From NCBI GenBank assembly GCA_943331295.2, contig CALQLA020000036.1:1-54797 (forward strand): a stretch of DNA of 54,797 nucleotides, in the 5' to 3' direction. The first letter of the stretch is position 1. Every line of letters starts with the position of its first letter. The position numbers were made by a program, and so were the translations under genes. Positions 7,185-18,328 of the stretch are shown here, in pieces. The stretch comes from Bordetella parapertussis. Its GTDB lineage: Bacteria; Pseudomonadota; Gammaproteobacteria; Burkholderiales; Casimicrobiaceae. The notes beneath the pieces are model-generated. The model did no database searches and was not told the DNA's origin. It saw nothing but the letters and a program-made list of their open reading frames with translations.

Positions 7185-8813
7185 GTGACCGCCGAGATCG
7201 AACTCAAGCTCGCGATCGATCCGGTCGCGGTCGCTGCGACGATCCGGAAGCTCGCGCGTCACCCCGCGCTCGCCACAGTGAAAAGCGGCCGCTGGCGCAC
7301 GGCGAAGGTCGTCAGCACCTACCTCGACACCCCGGACTGGCAACTCTCGCGCGCCGGAGTCGCGTTGCGGCTGCGGCGGGATGGTGTCCGGTGGCTGCAG
7401 ACGGTCAAGGGCCCCCCGTTGCCCGGCGCCGGCGGTGCCCTGCACGCGCGGCCCGAGTACGAATGGCCGGTGCCTGGCCCCACCCTCGACCCCGCGCGCC
7501 TCGCCACCACGCCGTGGCGCCGCCTGCTCGGCGGCGCGATCGCGGATGGCAAGCTCGCGCCCCGGTTCACGACGGATTTCGAACGGCGGACGCTGGCGCT
7601 GCGGTTTGCCGACGGCACGCGGGCAACGCTCTGCGTGGACGTGGGCGAGATCCGCGTCGCGGCCGCAGGCCGGCGCGGCGACAAGCTGCCGCGCGCCCGC
7701 GTTCCGATCGCCGAGATCGAGATCGAGCTGGGAGAGGGCAAGGCGGCGGCAGACCCGGCGGCCCTGTTCGCGCTGGCGCAGACGCTCGCGGCCGACCTGC
7801 CGCTCACGGTCGCGGTCGCGAACAAGGCCGCGCGGGGCGTCGCGCTGGTGCGCGGCAGGCCAGACGGCTTCGACGCCCCGGTGCGCGCCGGGACGGCCGT
7901 CATCGCGCCCGGGGCCACGGCGGCGGACGCGCTCCGCGCGATCGCGCTCGAGTGCCTGCAGCAGATCGCGGGCAACGCGGCGGGCCTCGCCGCCGACACC
8001 CACGTCGAATGGGTGCACCAGATGCGCATCGGCACGCGGCGGCTGCGCGCGTGCCTCGCCCTCGCGACGCGCGTCGCGCCGGCCGGGACGCTTGCGCCGC
8101 TCGTCGCCGAGACCCGCTGGCTCGCCGGCGTGCTCGGCGCCGCGCGCGACCTCGATGTGTTCGCGACCGAGACGCTGCCGCGCTTCGTCGCCTGCTCGCA
8201 TGCCGCGCCGCCGGCGCGCCCGGTACTCGCCCGCCTGCGCAACCGCGTGACCGCCCGGCGCCGGTTGGCCCGTGCGGCCGCGCGCGAGGCCGTCGCGGGC
8301 CCGCGCTTCCTGCAGCTCGTGCTGGGCATCGGCGCATGGGCTGCGGCGCCGGAATGGTCGCCCGCGCCCGGCGGCGACGCCGCGGCCGGGGCCAAGCACC
8401 GTGACCGCGCGGCGGCGCCGGCCGCGACCTTCGCGCGACGCGTCATCGCGCGCCGGCACCGGCGCCTCGTCCGCCTTGCCGGACCCGGCCTCGCCGGCAA
8501 CGCCGAGGAGCGCCACGCGCTGCGCATCGCCGCGAAGAAGCTCCGCTACGCCACCGAGTTCTTCGTGCCGCTGTTCCCCGCCCGTCACGCCGCCGCCTAC
8601 GTCGGGGCGCTCTCCGGCCTGCAGGACGTGCTGGGCCGCGCCAACGACGCGGCGACCGCGATGCGGCTCGCCACGGAACTGGCCGGCGACGACGATGCGC
8701 TGGCGGCCGGCGTGCGCGGCTGGGCGGCGGCCGAGGCCACCGGGATGGATGTGCCGCTGGCCGCCGCCTGGAAGCGCCTGGCGAAGGCCGGGCGCTTCTG
8801 GAAACGGCACTGA
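7185..8813 (+). CDS. CYTH-CHAD domain protein (inorganic triphosphatase-like)
   Basis: A 542-residue fusion. The N-terminal CYTH domain (about 1-205) begins with the signature E-x-E-x-K (EIELK, residues 4-8), which binds triphosphate in a beta-tunnel; further Arg/Lys-rich strands follow (KVVSTYLDTPDW, ALRLRRDG). The C-terminal CHAD domain (about 235-540) is a histidine- and arginine-rich helical bundle; its hallmark helices are HVEWVHQMRIGTRRLRACL and ERHALRIAAKKLRYATEFF. CHAD domains bind inorganic polyphosphate; CYTH enzymes such as E. coli YgiF hydrolyse triphosphate. The next gene, 26 bases downstream, is a polyphosphate-using phosphotransferase, which supports a role in polyphosphate metabolism. 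GTG start. Confidence 0.88.
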   Translation: MTAEIELKLAIDPVAVAATIRKLARHPALATVKSGRWRTAKVVSTYLDTPDWQLSRAGVALRLRRDGVRWLQTVKGPPLPGAGGALHARPEYEWPVPGPTLDPARLATTPWRRLLGGAIADGKLAPRFTTDFERRTLALRFADGTRATLCVDVGEIRVAAAGRRGDKLPRARVPIAEIEIELGEGKAAADPAALFALAQTLAADLPLTVAVANKAARGVALVRGRPDGFDAPVRAGTAVIAPGATAADALRAIALECLQQIAGNAAGLAADTHVEWVHQMRIGTRRLRACLALATRVAPAGTLAPLVAETRWLAGVLGAARDLDVFATETLPRFVACSHAAPPARPVLARLRNRVTARRRLARAAAREAVAGPRFLQLVLGIGAWAAAPEWSPAPGGDAAAGAKHRDRAAAPAATFARRVIARRHRRLVRLAGPGLAGNAEERHALRIAAKKLRYATEFFVPLFPARHAAAYVGALSGLQDVLGRANDAATAMRLATELAGDDDALAAGVRGWAAAEATGMDVPLAAAWKRLAKAGRFWKRH

Positions 8814-8839
8814 CCCCCCGAACAGAGAGAGAGAACGCC

Positions 8840-10324
8840 ATGCTCGAATCCGCCGAACTGGGCCACCGCGTCGCCAAGGACGTCTACGTGCGCGAGGAAG
8901 CGAAGCTGCGCGAGGAACTGCTCGACGCCCAGTTCGAGCTCAGCGTGAAGAACCGCGGCCCCGTGCTGGTGATCATCAGCGGCGTCGAGAGCGGCGGCCG
9001 CGGCGAGACGGCGAACCAGCTGACCGCGTGGATGGACCCGCGTCACATCCGCGTCCACGCGTTCGGCGCGCGCACCGAGGAGGAGGCGAAGCGCCCGCTG
9101 GCGTGGCGCTACTGGCGGGCGCTGCCGCCGCGGGGCAAGATCGGCATCTTCATGAATGCCTGGTACCGCGAGGCGATGCAGAACCGCCTCGCCGGAATGC
9201 TGACGGACGCCGAGCTCGACGTCTACCTGCAGGAGATCCGGCGCGAGGAGCGCGGCCTGTCCGACGAGGGCGTGGTGCTGGTGAAATTCTGGATCCACCT
9301 GTCGCGCGACGCGCAGAAGAAGCGGATCCGCGCGCTGGAAAGCGACCCGGACACGCGCTGGCAGATCACCGCCGAGGACAAGCGCGCGCTCAAGATCTAC
9401 AGCAAGTCGCACTCGATCTGGGAACATGTGCTGCGCGAGTCGTCGACCGCGACCGCGCCGTGGTACGTGGTCGAGGGCGCCGACCCGCGCTACCGCAACC
9501 TCACCGTCGGCAAGATCCTGCTCGAATCGATGCGGCAGGCGCTGGCCCCCCCGGTCGCGACCGCGCGCGCGATCCTCGCCGCGGCGCCGGCGCCGTCGGT
9601 CGTCGACAACACCAAGCTGATCCGCGACCTCGACCTGTCGAAGACGCTCACGGACAAACAGTACGACGTCGGGGTAGCCAAGCACCAGCGGCGACTGGTT
9701 CGGCTCTCGCGCGACCGGCGCGTCGCCGCGCATTCGCTGGTGCTGGCGTTCGAGGGCGCCGACGCCGCCGGCAAGGGGGGCGCCATCCGCCGCGTCTCGG
9801 GTGCGCTCGACGCACGGCAGTACCTGATCGTGCCGGTCGCGGCGCCCACCGACGAGGAGCGCGCGCACCCCTACCTCTGGCGGTTCTGGCGCAACATCCC
9901 GTCGCTGGGCGGCATCACGATCTTCGACCGCAGCTGGTACGGCCGCGTGCTGGTCGAGCGCGTCGAGAAGCTCTGCGCGCCGGCGGACTGGATGCGCGCC
10001 TACGACGAGATCAATCAGTTCGAGGAGCAGCTGACCAAGGGCGGTGCGATCGTCGTCAAGTTCTGGCTCCAGATCAGCAAGGAGGAGCAGCTGAAGCGCT
10101 TCCGCGAGCGCCAGCGCACCGCGTTCAAGCAGTTCAAGATCACGACCGAGGACTGGCGCAACCGGAAGAAGTGGGACGCCTACGAGCGCGCGGTCTGCGA
10201 CATGGTCGACCGCACCAGTACCGAGCTCGCGCCCTGGACGCTGGTCGAGGCCGAGGACAAGCGCTACGCGCGGGTGAAGATCCTGAAGACGATCGTCGAG
10301 CGCATCGAACGGGCCCTCGACTGA
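8840..10324 (+). CDS. pap: Polyphosphate:AMP phosphotransferase (PPK2 class II)
   Basis: Phosphorylates AMP to ADP with inorganic polyphosphate as donor. At 494 residues it has the two fused PPK2 domains that define class II enzymes. The N-terminal domain has a modified Walker A (SGVESGGRGETANQL), as is usual for the non-catalytic half. The C-terminal domain is canonical: EGADAAGKGGAIRRV, the lid region with AAPTDEERAHPYLWRFWR, and the Walker B-type FDRSWYGR. A good Shine-Dalgarno-like GAGAGAGAG precedes the ATG. It follows the CYTH-CHAD gene closely and is likely cotranscribed with it and with the hydrolase gene 13 bases downstream. Confidence 0.93.
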   Translation: MLESAELGHRVAKDVYVREEAKLREELLDAQFELSVKNRGPVLVIISGVESGGRGETANQLTAWMDPRHIRVHAFGARTEEEAKRPLAWRYWRALPPRGKIGIFMNAWYREAMQNRLAGMLTDAELDVYLQEIRREERGLSDEGVVLVKFWIHLSRDAQKKRIRALESDPDTRWQITAEDKRALKIYSKSHSIWEHVLRESSTATAPWYVVEGADPRYRNLTVGKILLESMRQALAPPVATARAILAAAPAPSVVDNTKLIRDLDLSKTLTDKQYDVGVAKHQRRLVRLSRDRRVAAHSLVLAFEGADAAGKGGAIRRVSGALDARQYLIVPVAAPTDEERAHPYLWRFWRNIPSLGGITIFDRSWYGRVLVERVEKLCAPADWMRAYDEINQFEEQLTKGGAIVVKFWLQISKEEQLKRFRERQRTAFKQFKITTEDWRNRKKWDAYERAVCDMVDRTSTELAPWTLVEAEDKRYARVKILKTIVERIERALD

Positions 10325-10337
10325 TGGCGCGCTGACC

Positions 10338-11351
10338 GTGCCGCGCCACGCCGGCTTGAGCGGCGCGCTCCCGCGCGTGCCGGGCTACCGGCCGCCGCGC
10401 TGGCTGCCGGGCGGCCACGCGCAGACGATCTACCCGACCTTCGTCGCCCGGCCGGAGGTCCCGTTCCGCCGCGAGCGCATCGACACCCATGACGGCGATT
10501 TCTGGGATTTCGACTGGGTCGATCCCGCGCACGGCGCGGCGGCCTCCGCCACGGTGATCCTCTTCCACGGGCTCGAAGGCAGCTCCGACTCGCAGTACGC
10601 GCGGGCGCTGATGGCCCACGTGCACGCGCTCGGGTGGCGCGGCGTGATCCCGCATTTCCGCGGCTGCGGCGGCGAGCCGAACCGCCACCCGCGCGCCTAC
10701 CACTCGGGCGACCACGAGGAGATCGGCGCGATGCTCGACGCCATCGCCGCCCGCCTGCCCGCGGGCGACGCGCGCGGCCCGGTCTACGCGGCCGGCGTGT
10801 CGCTGGGCGGCAGCGCGCTCGCCAACTGGATCGGCCGCGCGGGCATCGACGCGACGCGCCGCCTCGCCGCCGCGGCCATCGTCTCCGCGCCGCTCGACCT
10901 CACCGCCGCGGGTATGGCGATCGACCGCGGACTCAACCGGATCTACACGCGGCATTTCCTGCGCACGCTGCTGCCGAAGAGCCTCGCCATGGCGGCACGC
11001 TTCCCGGGACTGCTCGACGCGGAACGCATCCGCCGGCCGCGCACGATGCACGCCTTCGACAACGCGGTCACCGCGCCGATCCACGGCTTCGCCGACACCG
11101 CCGACTACTGGCTGCGCGCGTCGTCGAAGCCGTGGCTTCGCGCCGTCACCCTGCCCACGCTGGTGCTGAACGCCCGCAACGATCCCTTCGTGCCGGCGGC
11201 GTCGCTGCCCGGACCGGACGAGGTCGGCCCCGGCGTTGTCCTCGAGCAGCCGGCGGGCGGCGGTCACTGCGGCTTCCTGACGGCACCGTTTCCGGGCCGC
11301 CTCAACTGGCTGCCGGAGCGGTTGCTACAATTCTTCACTTCCGGACGCTGA
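10338..11351 (+). CDS. YheT-family alpha/beta hydrolase
   Basis: A 337-residue serine hydrolase of the YheT / ABHD1-3 family. The family N-terminus YRPPRWLPGGHAQTIYPTF is clear. The catalytic triad can be read as Ser in AAGVSLGGSALANW, Asp in LNARNDPFVP and His in AGGGHCGF. Bacterial members are poorly characterised esterases, presumably acting on acyl esters. It starts with GTG just after pap and probably ends that operon. Its last codons contain a possible -10 box for the next gene. Confidence 0.85.
   Translation: MPRHAGLSGALPRVPGYRPPRWLPGGHAQTIYPTFVARPEVPFRRERIDTHDGDFWDFDWVDPAHGAAASATVILFHGLEGSSDSQYARALMAHVHALGWRGVIPHFRGCGGEPNRHPRAYHSGDHEEIGAMLDAIAARLPAGDARGPVYAAGVSLGGSALANWIGRAGIDATRRLAAAAIVSAPLDLTAAGMAIDRGLNRIYTRHFLRTLLPKSLAMAARFPGLLDAERIRRPRTMHAFDNAVTAPIHGFADTADYWLRASSKPWLRAVTLPTLVLNARNDPFVPAASLPGPDEVGPGVVLEQPAGGGHCGFLTAPFPGRLNWLPERLLQFFTSGR
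11326..11331 (+). promoter_or_regulatory. Candidate -10 box (TACAAT) upstream of the phosphomannomutase gene
   Basis: TACAAT sits in the last codons of the hydrolase gene, 95 bases before the next ATG. The -35 position (CAACTG, 11304-11309) matches the consensus poorly, so this is tentative. Confidence 0.3.
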
Positions 11352-11426
11352 CATCGCGTCGCCTGCCTGCCTCCCCGCGGCCGCCACCGGCGCGCCGCGA
11401 GGCGAAGCCCACCCATCGAGCCCAAC

Positions 11427-12803
11427 ATGACCCACCTTCCCGCCGAAATCTTCAAGGCCTACGACATCCGCGGCGTCGTCGGGCGCACGCTCACGCCGGA
11501 AATCGTGCGGGCCGTCGGCCAGGCCCTCGGGTCGCTCGCCGCCGAGCGCGGCCGCAGCGCGATCGTCGTCGGCCGCGACGGCCGCCTGTCCGGGCCCGAG
11601 CTCGCCGCGGCGCTGTCCGACGGCATCCGCGCCGCGGGCACCGACGTGATCGACATCGGCATGGTGGCGACGCCGATGACCTACTTCGCCGCGCACGAGC
11701 TCGGCACGCAATGCAGCGTGATGGTCACCGGCAGCCACAATCCGCCCGACTACAACGGGCTCAAGATGGTGATCGACGGCAACACGCTGTCGGGCGCGGA
11801 GATCCTCGCGCTGAAGACGCGGATCGACGCGGGCGACCTCGCGCAGGGCGCGGGCGGCTACCGCACCGTCGACATCGCCCCCACCTACCTCGACCGCATC
11901 GTCGGCGACATCCGCCTCGCGCGGCCGATGAAGATCGCGATCGATTGCGGCAACGGCGTTGCCGGCGCGTTCGCCCCGGAGCTGTACCGGCGCCTCGGCT
12001 GCGACGTCGCCGAGCTGTACTGCGCGGTCGACGGCCACTTCCCGAACCATCATCCCGACCCGTCGCGCCCCGAGAACCTGCAGGACCTGGTCGCGCTGCT
12101 CGCCGGCGGCGGGCACGAGCTGGGGCTCGCGTTCGACGGCGACGGCGACCGGCTGGGCGTGGTCACGCGCGACGGTCACATCATCTACCCGGACCGGCAG
12201 CTGATGCTGTTCGCCGCCGACGTGCTCTCCCGCGCGCCGGGCGCCACGATCATCTACGACGTCAAGTCGACGCGCCACCTGAAGCCGTGGATCCTCCGCC
12301 ACGGCGGCGTGCCGCTCCTGTGGAAGACCGGCCATTCGCTGATCAAGGGAAAGATGAAGGAGACCGGCGCTGCGATGGCGGGCGAGATGAGCGGCCACAC
12401 GTTCTTCAAGGAACGCTGGTACGGCTTCGACGACGGGCTCTACGCCGGCGCGCGCCTGCTCGAGATCCTGTCGCGGCACGCCGAACCCGGCGCGGTGCTC
12501 GACGCGCTGCCCGACGCCGTGTCGACGCCCGAGCTCAACGTCGCGTGCGCCGAGGGAGAGCACCACGCGCTGGTCGCGAAGCTCGCCGCCGAGGCGAAAT
12601 TCCCCGGCGCGGTCGACATCGTCCGCATCGACGGCATGCGCGTCGAGTATGCCGACGGCTTCGGCCTCGCCCGCGGCTCCAACACGACGCCGGTGATCGT
12701 GCTGCGCTTCGAGGCGGACGACGCCGCCGCGCTGGCGCGCATCCAGGCCGAGTTCCGGCGCGTGCTGTCCGCCGCGAAGCCGGGCATCGTGCTCCCGTTC
12801 TGA
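11427..12803 (+). CDS. algC: Phosphomannomutase/phosphoglucomutase
   Basis: Interconverts hexose 6- and 1-phosphates (mannose and glucose), feeding nucleotide-sugar and glycogen synthesis. The 458 residues match AlgC-type enzymes. The phosphoserine loop is VTGSHNPPDYNGLK with Ser103, the Mg2+ loop is DGDGDR (237-242), the sugar-binding loop is GEMSGH (319-324), and the C-terminal phosphate-binding loop is RGSNTTP. The GEMSGH loop is the form seen in dual-specificity PMM/PGM enzymes. In this window it could supply glucose 1-phosphate to the GlgC enzymes, but it is not linked to the glycogen operon. The threonine ammonia-lyase gene follows after 11 bases. Confidence 0.92.
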   Translation: MTHLPAEIFKAYDIRGVVGRTLTPEIVRAVGQALGSLAAERGRSAIVVGRDGRLSGPELAAALSDGIRAAGTDVIDIGMVATPMTYFAAHELGTQCSVMVTGSHNPPDYNGLKMVIDGNTLSGAEILALKTRIDAGDLAQGAGGYRTVDIAPTYLDRIVGDIRLARPMKIAIDCGNGVAGAFAPELYRRLGCDVAELYCAVDGHFPNHHPDPSRPENLQDLVALLAGGGHELGLAFDGDGDRLGVVTRDGHIIYPDRQLMLFAADVLSRAPGATIIYDVKSTRHLKPWILRHGGVPLLWKTGHSLIKGKMKETGAAMAGEMSGHTFFKERWYGFDDGLYAGARLLEILSRHAEPGAVLDALPDAVSTPELNVACAEGEHHALVAKLAAEAKFPGAVDIVRIDGMRVEYADGFGLARGSNTTPVIVLRFEADDAAALARIQAEFRRVLSAAKPGIVLPF

Positions 12804-12814
12804 CGCGGGCCCCG

Positions 12815-14020
12815 ATGATCACCCTTGCCGACGTCGAGGCCGCGCGCGACCGCATCGCAGGCGGCGTCTATTTGTCGCCCTGCGTCGAGTCGATACCGCT
12901 GTCGCAACTGACCGGCGCGCACATTTTCTGCAAGCTCGACTACCTGCAGCGCACCGGCAGCTTCAAGGAGCGCGGCGCGCGCAACGCCCTGTTGCGGCTC
13001 ACGCCGGAACAGCGCCGCAATGGGGTGATCGCGGCATCGGCCGGCAACCACGCCCAGGGCATCGCCTATCACGGCGGGCTGCTCGGCATCCCGGTGACCG
13101 TGGTGATGCCGCGCTTCGCCGCGCTGGTCAAGGTGAGCAACTGCCGGCAGCTGGGGGCGCGCGTGGTGCTGCACGGCGGCGACCTTGCCGCCGCGCGCGA
13201 GCGCGCCGAGGAGATCGCGGCCGGCGAGGGGCTCGCGTTCATCCATCCCTACGACAATGCCGACGTGATGGCCGGCCAGGGCACGATGGCGCTGGAGATC
13301 CTGGTGCAGGCGCCGCAACTGGAGGCGATCGTGGTGCCGGTCGGCGGCGGCGGGCTCCTGGCCGGCATCGGCACCGTCGTCAAGGCGCTGCGCCCCGACG
13401 TGCGCGTGGTCGCGGTGGAGCCCGATCATGCGGCGTGCCTCACCGCTGCATTCGCCGCCGGCCGCCCCGTGCCGGTGAGGCTGTCCCCCACGCTGGCCGA
13501 CGGCCTCGCGGTGCCGCTCCTCGGCACGCTGCCGTTTGCCGTGCTGCAGCGCGTGGTCGACGCGACGGTCACCGTCGACGAGGCCCACATCGCGCTCGCG
13601 ATTCTGCGCCTCATCGAGCTGGAGAAGAGCGTCGTCGAAGGCGGCGGCGCCGCGCCGCTCGCCGCCTTCCTCGCCGGCAAGCTCGACGACCTGAAAGGCC
13701 GCCGCGTCGTGCTCACGCTCTGCGGCGGCAACATCGACCTGTCGATGCTCGACCGGGTGATCGACGCGGGTCTCGTCGCCGACGGCCGGCTCGCTCGCTT
13801 CTCGGTGTCGATCAGCGACCGCCCGGGCGGCCTCGCGCGGCTCACCGAGATCATCGCATCGACGGGCGCCAGCGTCCGCGAGATCGTCCACGACCGCGCG
13901 TTCTCGGGCCCCAACCTCTTCGCGGTGCGCGTGATCTGCGTGGTCGAGACCACCGGCCACCCGCACGTGCAGACGCTGCACGAGGCGCTGCGGCAGGCGG
14001 GGGTCGAAGTCGAGAACTGA
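12815..14020 (+). CDS. Threonine ammonia-lyase (TdcB/IlvA type with ACT domain)
   Basis: A PLP enzyme of 401 residues that deaminates L-threonine (and serine) to 2-oxobutyrate. The PLP lysine is Lys51 in TGSFKERGARN; the substrate loop SAGNHAQG and the phosphate-binding PVGGGGLLAG are present. From about residue 328 a single ACT domain follows (SVSISDRPGGLARLTEII). The length and single ACT domain match the catabolic-type or short IlvA forms (about 400 residues) rather than the 500-residue biosynthetic enzyme with two regulatory lobes. Whether it is feedback-controlled by isoleucine cannot be read from the sequence. It is probably cotranscribed with the mutase gene. Confidence 0.9.
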   Translation: MITLADVEAARDRIAGGVYLSPCVESIPLSQLTGAHIFCKLDYLQRTGSFKERGARNALLRLTPEQRRNGVIAASAGNHAQGIAYHGGLLGIPVTVVMPRFAALVKVSNCRQLGARVVLHGGDLAAARERAEEIAAGEGLAFIHPYDNADVMAGQGTMALEILVQAPQLEAIVVPVGGGGLLAGIGTVVKALRPDVRVVAVEPDHAACLTAAFAAGRPVPVRLSPTLADGLAVPLLGTLPFAVLQRVVDATVTVDEAHIALAILRLIELEKSVVEGGGAAPLAAFLAGKLDDLKGRRVVLTLCGGNIDLSMLDRVIDAGLVADGRLARFSVSISDRPGGLARLTEIIASTGASVREIVHDRAFSGPNLFAVRVICVVETTGHPHVQTLHEALRQAGVEVEN

Positions 14021-14086
14021 TGCCGCGCCGGCGGCCGGCGCGCGGCAACGGGTAGCGGGAAGGCCCGGCCGGGGCATCCCGTAAGT

Positions 14087-14092
14087 TATAAT
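14087..14092 (+). promoter_or_regulatory. -10 box (TATAAT) of the TAXI-TRAP genes
   Basis: A perfect TATAAT lies 94 bases before the binding-protein ATG in a 165-base gap. The -35 region is GC-rich with no clear TTGACA, as in many promoters of high-GC betaproteobacteria. Confidence 0.5.
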
Positions 14093-14185
14093 CGGCGCGC
14101 AACGATCGCCCGGCGAATTGCATCCGACCGGGCGACGAAACGCGGCCTTGACGACCGGCCGATCGCATCGCAGTCCGGAGGAAAC

Positions 14186-15139
14186 ATGAACCGTTATTCG
14201 CGTCGGGTGGTCTCGTTCTTCGCTGCCGTCCTGCTGATCGGGCCGGCCGCCGCGGCGGACCAGTTCGTCAACGTGCTGACCGGCGGCACCAGCGGCGTCT
14301 ACTATCCGCTCGGCGTCGCGTTCGCCAACGGCATCGGCAAGGCGCTCCCCGGCGTGAAGACCTCGGTGCAGGCAACCAAGGCCTCGGTCGAGAACCTGAA
14401 CCTCGTCCAGGCGGGACGCGGTGAAGTCGCCTTCACCCTCGGCGATTCGCTGTCCGATGGCTGGAAGGGCAACGAGGAAGCCGGGTTCAAGACGCCACTG
14501 AAGAAGCTCCGCGGCATCGCGGCGATCTACCCGAACTACATCCAGATCGTCGCCCGGGCCGATTCGGGGATAAAGACAATCGCCGACCTGAAGGGCAAGC
14601 GCATCTCGGTCGGCGCGCCCAAGTCCGGCACCGAGCTCAACGCACGGACGATCTTCGCCGCCGCGGGGCTCACGTACAAGGACTTCAGCAAGGTCGAGTA
14701 CCTGCCGTTCGGTGAGTCGGTCGAGCTGATGAAGAACCGCCAGCTCGACGTCACGCTGCAGTCGGCAGGGCTCGGCGTGTCGGCGCTGCGCGACCTCGCC
14801 ACGTCGGTCGACATCGTCGTCGTCTCGATCCCGCCCGACGTGATCAAGAAAACCAACGATCCCGCGTACCTGCCGGCAACGATCCCCGCCAACACCTACC
14901 GCGGCCAGACCGCCGACGTGCCCGCGGCCGCGGTCCAGAACTACCTCGTGACCTACGACACGATGGGCAACGACACGATTTACGCGATCACCAAGGCATT
15001 CTGGACGGGGCTCGACCAGCTGGTGGCAGCGCACTCTGCCGCCAAGTCGATCGACCTGAAGCACGCGCTCGAGGGCATGCCCGTGCCGCTCCACCCGGGT
15101 GCCGAGAAGTACTACAAGGAAGTCGGCCTGATCAAGTGA
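14186..15139 (+). CDS. TAXI-family TRAP transporter solute-binding protein
   Basis: A periplasmic binding protein of 317 residues for a tripartite ATP-independent transporter. It has a signal peptide (RRVVSFFAAVLLIGPAAAA, cleaved before DQFVN), then the TAXI hallmark VLTGGTSGVYYPLGVAFANG, and conserved elements such as LKGKRISVGAPKSGTE. TAXI proteins of this type have been linked to glutamate/2-oxoglutarate uptake in a few species; the ligand here is unknown. GGAGG is placed correctly before the ATG. The fused permease gene starts 43 bases downstream. Confidence 0.92.
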   Translation: MNRYSRRVVSFFAAVLLIGPAAAADQFVNVLTGGTSGVYYPLGVAFANGIGKALPGVKTSVQATKASVENLNLVQAGRGEVAFTLGDSLSDGWKGNEEAGFKTPLKKLRGIAAIYPNYIQIVARADSGIKTIADLKGKRISVGAPKSGTELNARTIFAAAGLTYKDFSKVEYLPFGESVELMKNRQLDVTLQSAGLGVSALRDLATSVDIVVVSIPPDVIKKTNDPAYLPATIPANTYRGQTADVPAAAVQNYLVTYDTMGNDTIYAITKAFWTGLDQLVAAHSAAKSIDLKHALEGMPVPLHPGAEKYYKEVGLIK

Positions 15140-15182
15140 CGGTGACGCCCGGCATGCGCCCGCCCGCCCCGAGGCACCCGGC

Positions 15183-17267
<2,085 letters not shown>

Positions 17268-17323
17268 CGTCGCGGCGGTCGCGCGAGGCAGCCGTCGCTG
17301 CCGCAGCCGCCGCCCGGACCGGG

Positions 17324-17719
17324 ATGGATCCGATCTGCCTCCTCGTCGCCGGCGCGCTGCGCGCGACGCTACCGACATCCGAATTCACGCTGCGCTGGGA
17401 GCACTCGGTGCAGAAGAGCGCGTGGCAGGAGCAATACCGCGTGGAGGGGAACACGCTGGTGCTGGCCGAGGCGAGGATCGAGTCGAACGGCGCCGGAATG
17501 GAGCCGCCCGACGGCGCCGTGCTGAAGGACGGTGGGTGGTCGTGGCGGCCGGGGCTGGCGCTGCCCGCGCTGACGCTCACCCGGTCAAGCTACGCCGCCG
17601 ACTACCGGTTGTGCTGGCAGGGTGCGTGCCGCGAGCTCGGGGCATTGGTCGGTCCGACACCGGAAGGCACGGCGGTCGTGGTGCAGCCCTGCTCGGCGGT
17701 CACCCGTAGCCCGGGTTGA
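17324..17719 (+). CDS. DUF1850 domain protein, TRAP-associated
   Basis: A 131-residue protein of the DUF1850 family, which is regularly encoded next to fused TRAP permeases; its role is unknown. The N-terminus (MDPICLLVAGALRATLP) is hydrophobic and may be an uncleaved signal or anchor. The family core is clear: FTLRWEHSVQKSAWQEQYRV, GAGMEPPDGAVLKDGGW and the YRLCWQGACREL segment with two cysteines. The start is 56 bases after the permease stop. The last codons and the stop codon lie in a copy of the GTAGCCCGGGTTGAGCG repeat, so the C-terminal TRSPG is repeat-derived. Confidence 0.8.
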   Translation: MDPICLLVAGALRATLPTSEFTLRWEHSVQKSAWQEQYRVEGNTLVLAEARIESNGAGMEPPDGAVLKDGGWSWRPGLALPALTLTRSSYAADYRLCWQGACRELGALVGPTPEGTAVVVQPCSAVTRSPG

Positions 17720-17722
17720 GCG
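17706..17722 (+). repeat. REP-like repeat, single arm, copy 2
   Basis: GTAGCCCGGGTTGAGCG is identical to the left arm of the copy at 49861. It spans the stop codon of the DUF1850 gene. The usual second arm (CCCGGGTTTCGCG) is not present; the sequence diverges after the GCG. Confidence 0.7.
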
Positions 17723-17758
17723 ACGACCGAAATCCACGCAGGAGGCGTTGCGCTCCGC

Positions 17759-18328
17759 TCAGGCGCTGCCCATCAGGTCGGGCTTGATCGGCGGGCGCCG
17801 CTCGAGCGAACTGACGTGGACCGGGTAGGCGCCATGCCGGCGGTCGGCGAAATAATCCCGCAGCGTCCGCGCGATCGTCCGGAACGCGATTTCCTCCCAC
17901 GGGATCTCGGCCTCCGTGAACAGGCGCACCTCGAGGCTCTCGGGGCCGGCGCCGAAGCCCAAGTCGAGCAGGCGGGCGCGGAACATCACGTAGACCTGGT
18001 TGATCTGCGGCAGGCTGATGACCGTGTACAGGTCGCCGACGCGGACGTTGGCGTTGGCTTCCTCGCGCGTCTCCCGCTCGGCGCCGCCGGCCAGCGTCTC
18101 GCCGTTCTCCATGAAGCCCGCCGGCAGCGTCCACAGGCCGTAGCGGGGCTCGATCGCGCGCCGGCACAGCAGCACGCGGTCCTCCCACTCGGGCAGGCAG
18201 CCCACGACCACCTTCGGGTTCTCGTAGTGGATCATCGCGCAGGCGCCGCAGACGAAGCGCGGCAGCGTGTCGCCGTCGGGCACGCGCAGCCTCACGTCGG
18301 ACGAGCCGCAGGCGCTGCAGAATTTCAC
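17759..18328 (-). CDS. Nudix hydrolase with N-terminal zinc ribbon
   Basis: A 189-residue hydrolase of nucleoside diphosphates linked to another moiety. Residues 1-35 form a zinc ribbon with cysteine pairs (CSACG and CGAC). The Nudix box follows: GFMENGE, then [11 protein letters not shown]. The usual Gly of the box end is replaced by Asn, which occurs in this subgroup. The NudC-specific SQPWPFP motif is absent, so it is not the NADH pyrophosphatase; the substrate is unknown. It starts with GTG overlapping the stop of orn by four bases (GTGA), so the two are translationally coupled. Confidence 0.88.
   Translation of the reverse strand: MKFCSACGSSDVRLRVPDGDTLPRFVCGACAMIHYENPKVVVGCLPEWEDRVLLCRRAIEPRYGLWTLPAGFMENGETLAGGAERETREEANANVRVGDLYTVISLPQINQVYVMFRARLLDLGFGAGPESLEVRLFTEAEIPWEEIAFRTIARTLRDYFADRRHGAYPVHVSSLERRPPIKPDLMGSA

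Noticed and set aside
5985..8810. A 941-codon open frame on the minus strand opposite aroG and the CYTH-CHAD gene
   Set aside because: It is a shadow of the high-GC genes on the plus strand; its Arg/Ala/Gly-rich translation resembles no family, while the plus-strand proteins are unmistakable.
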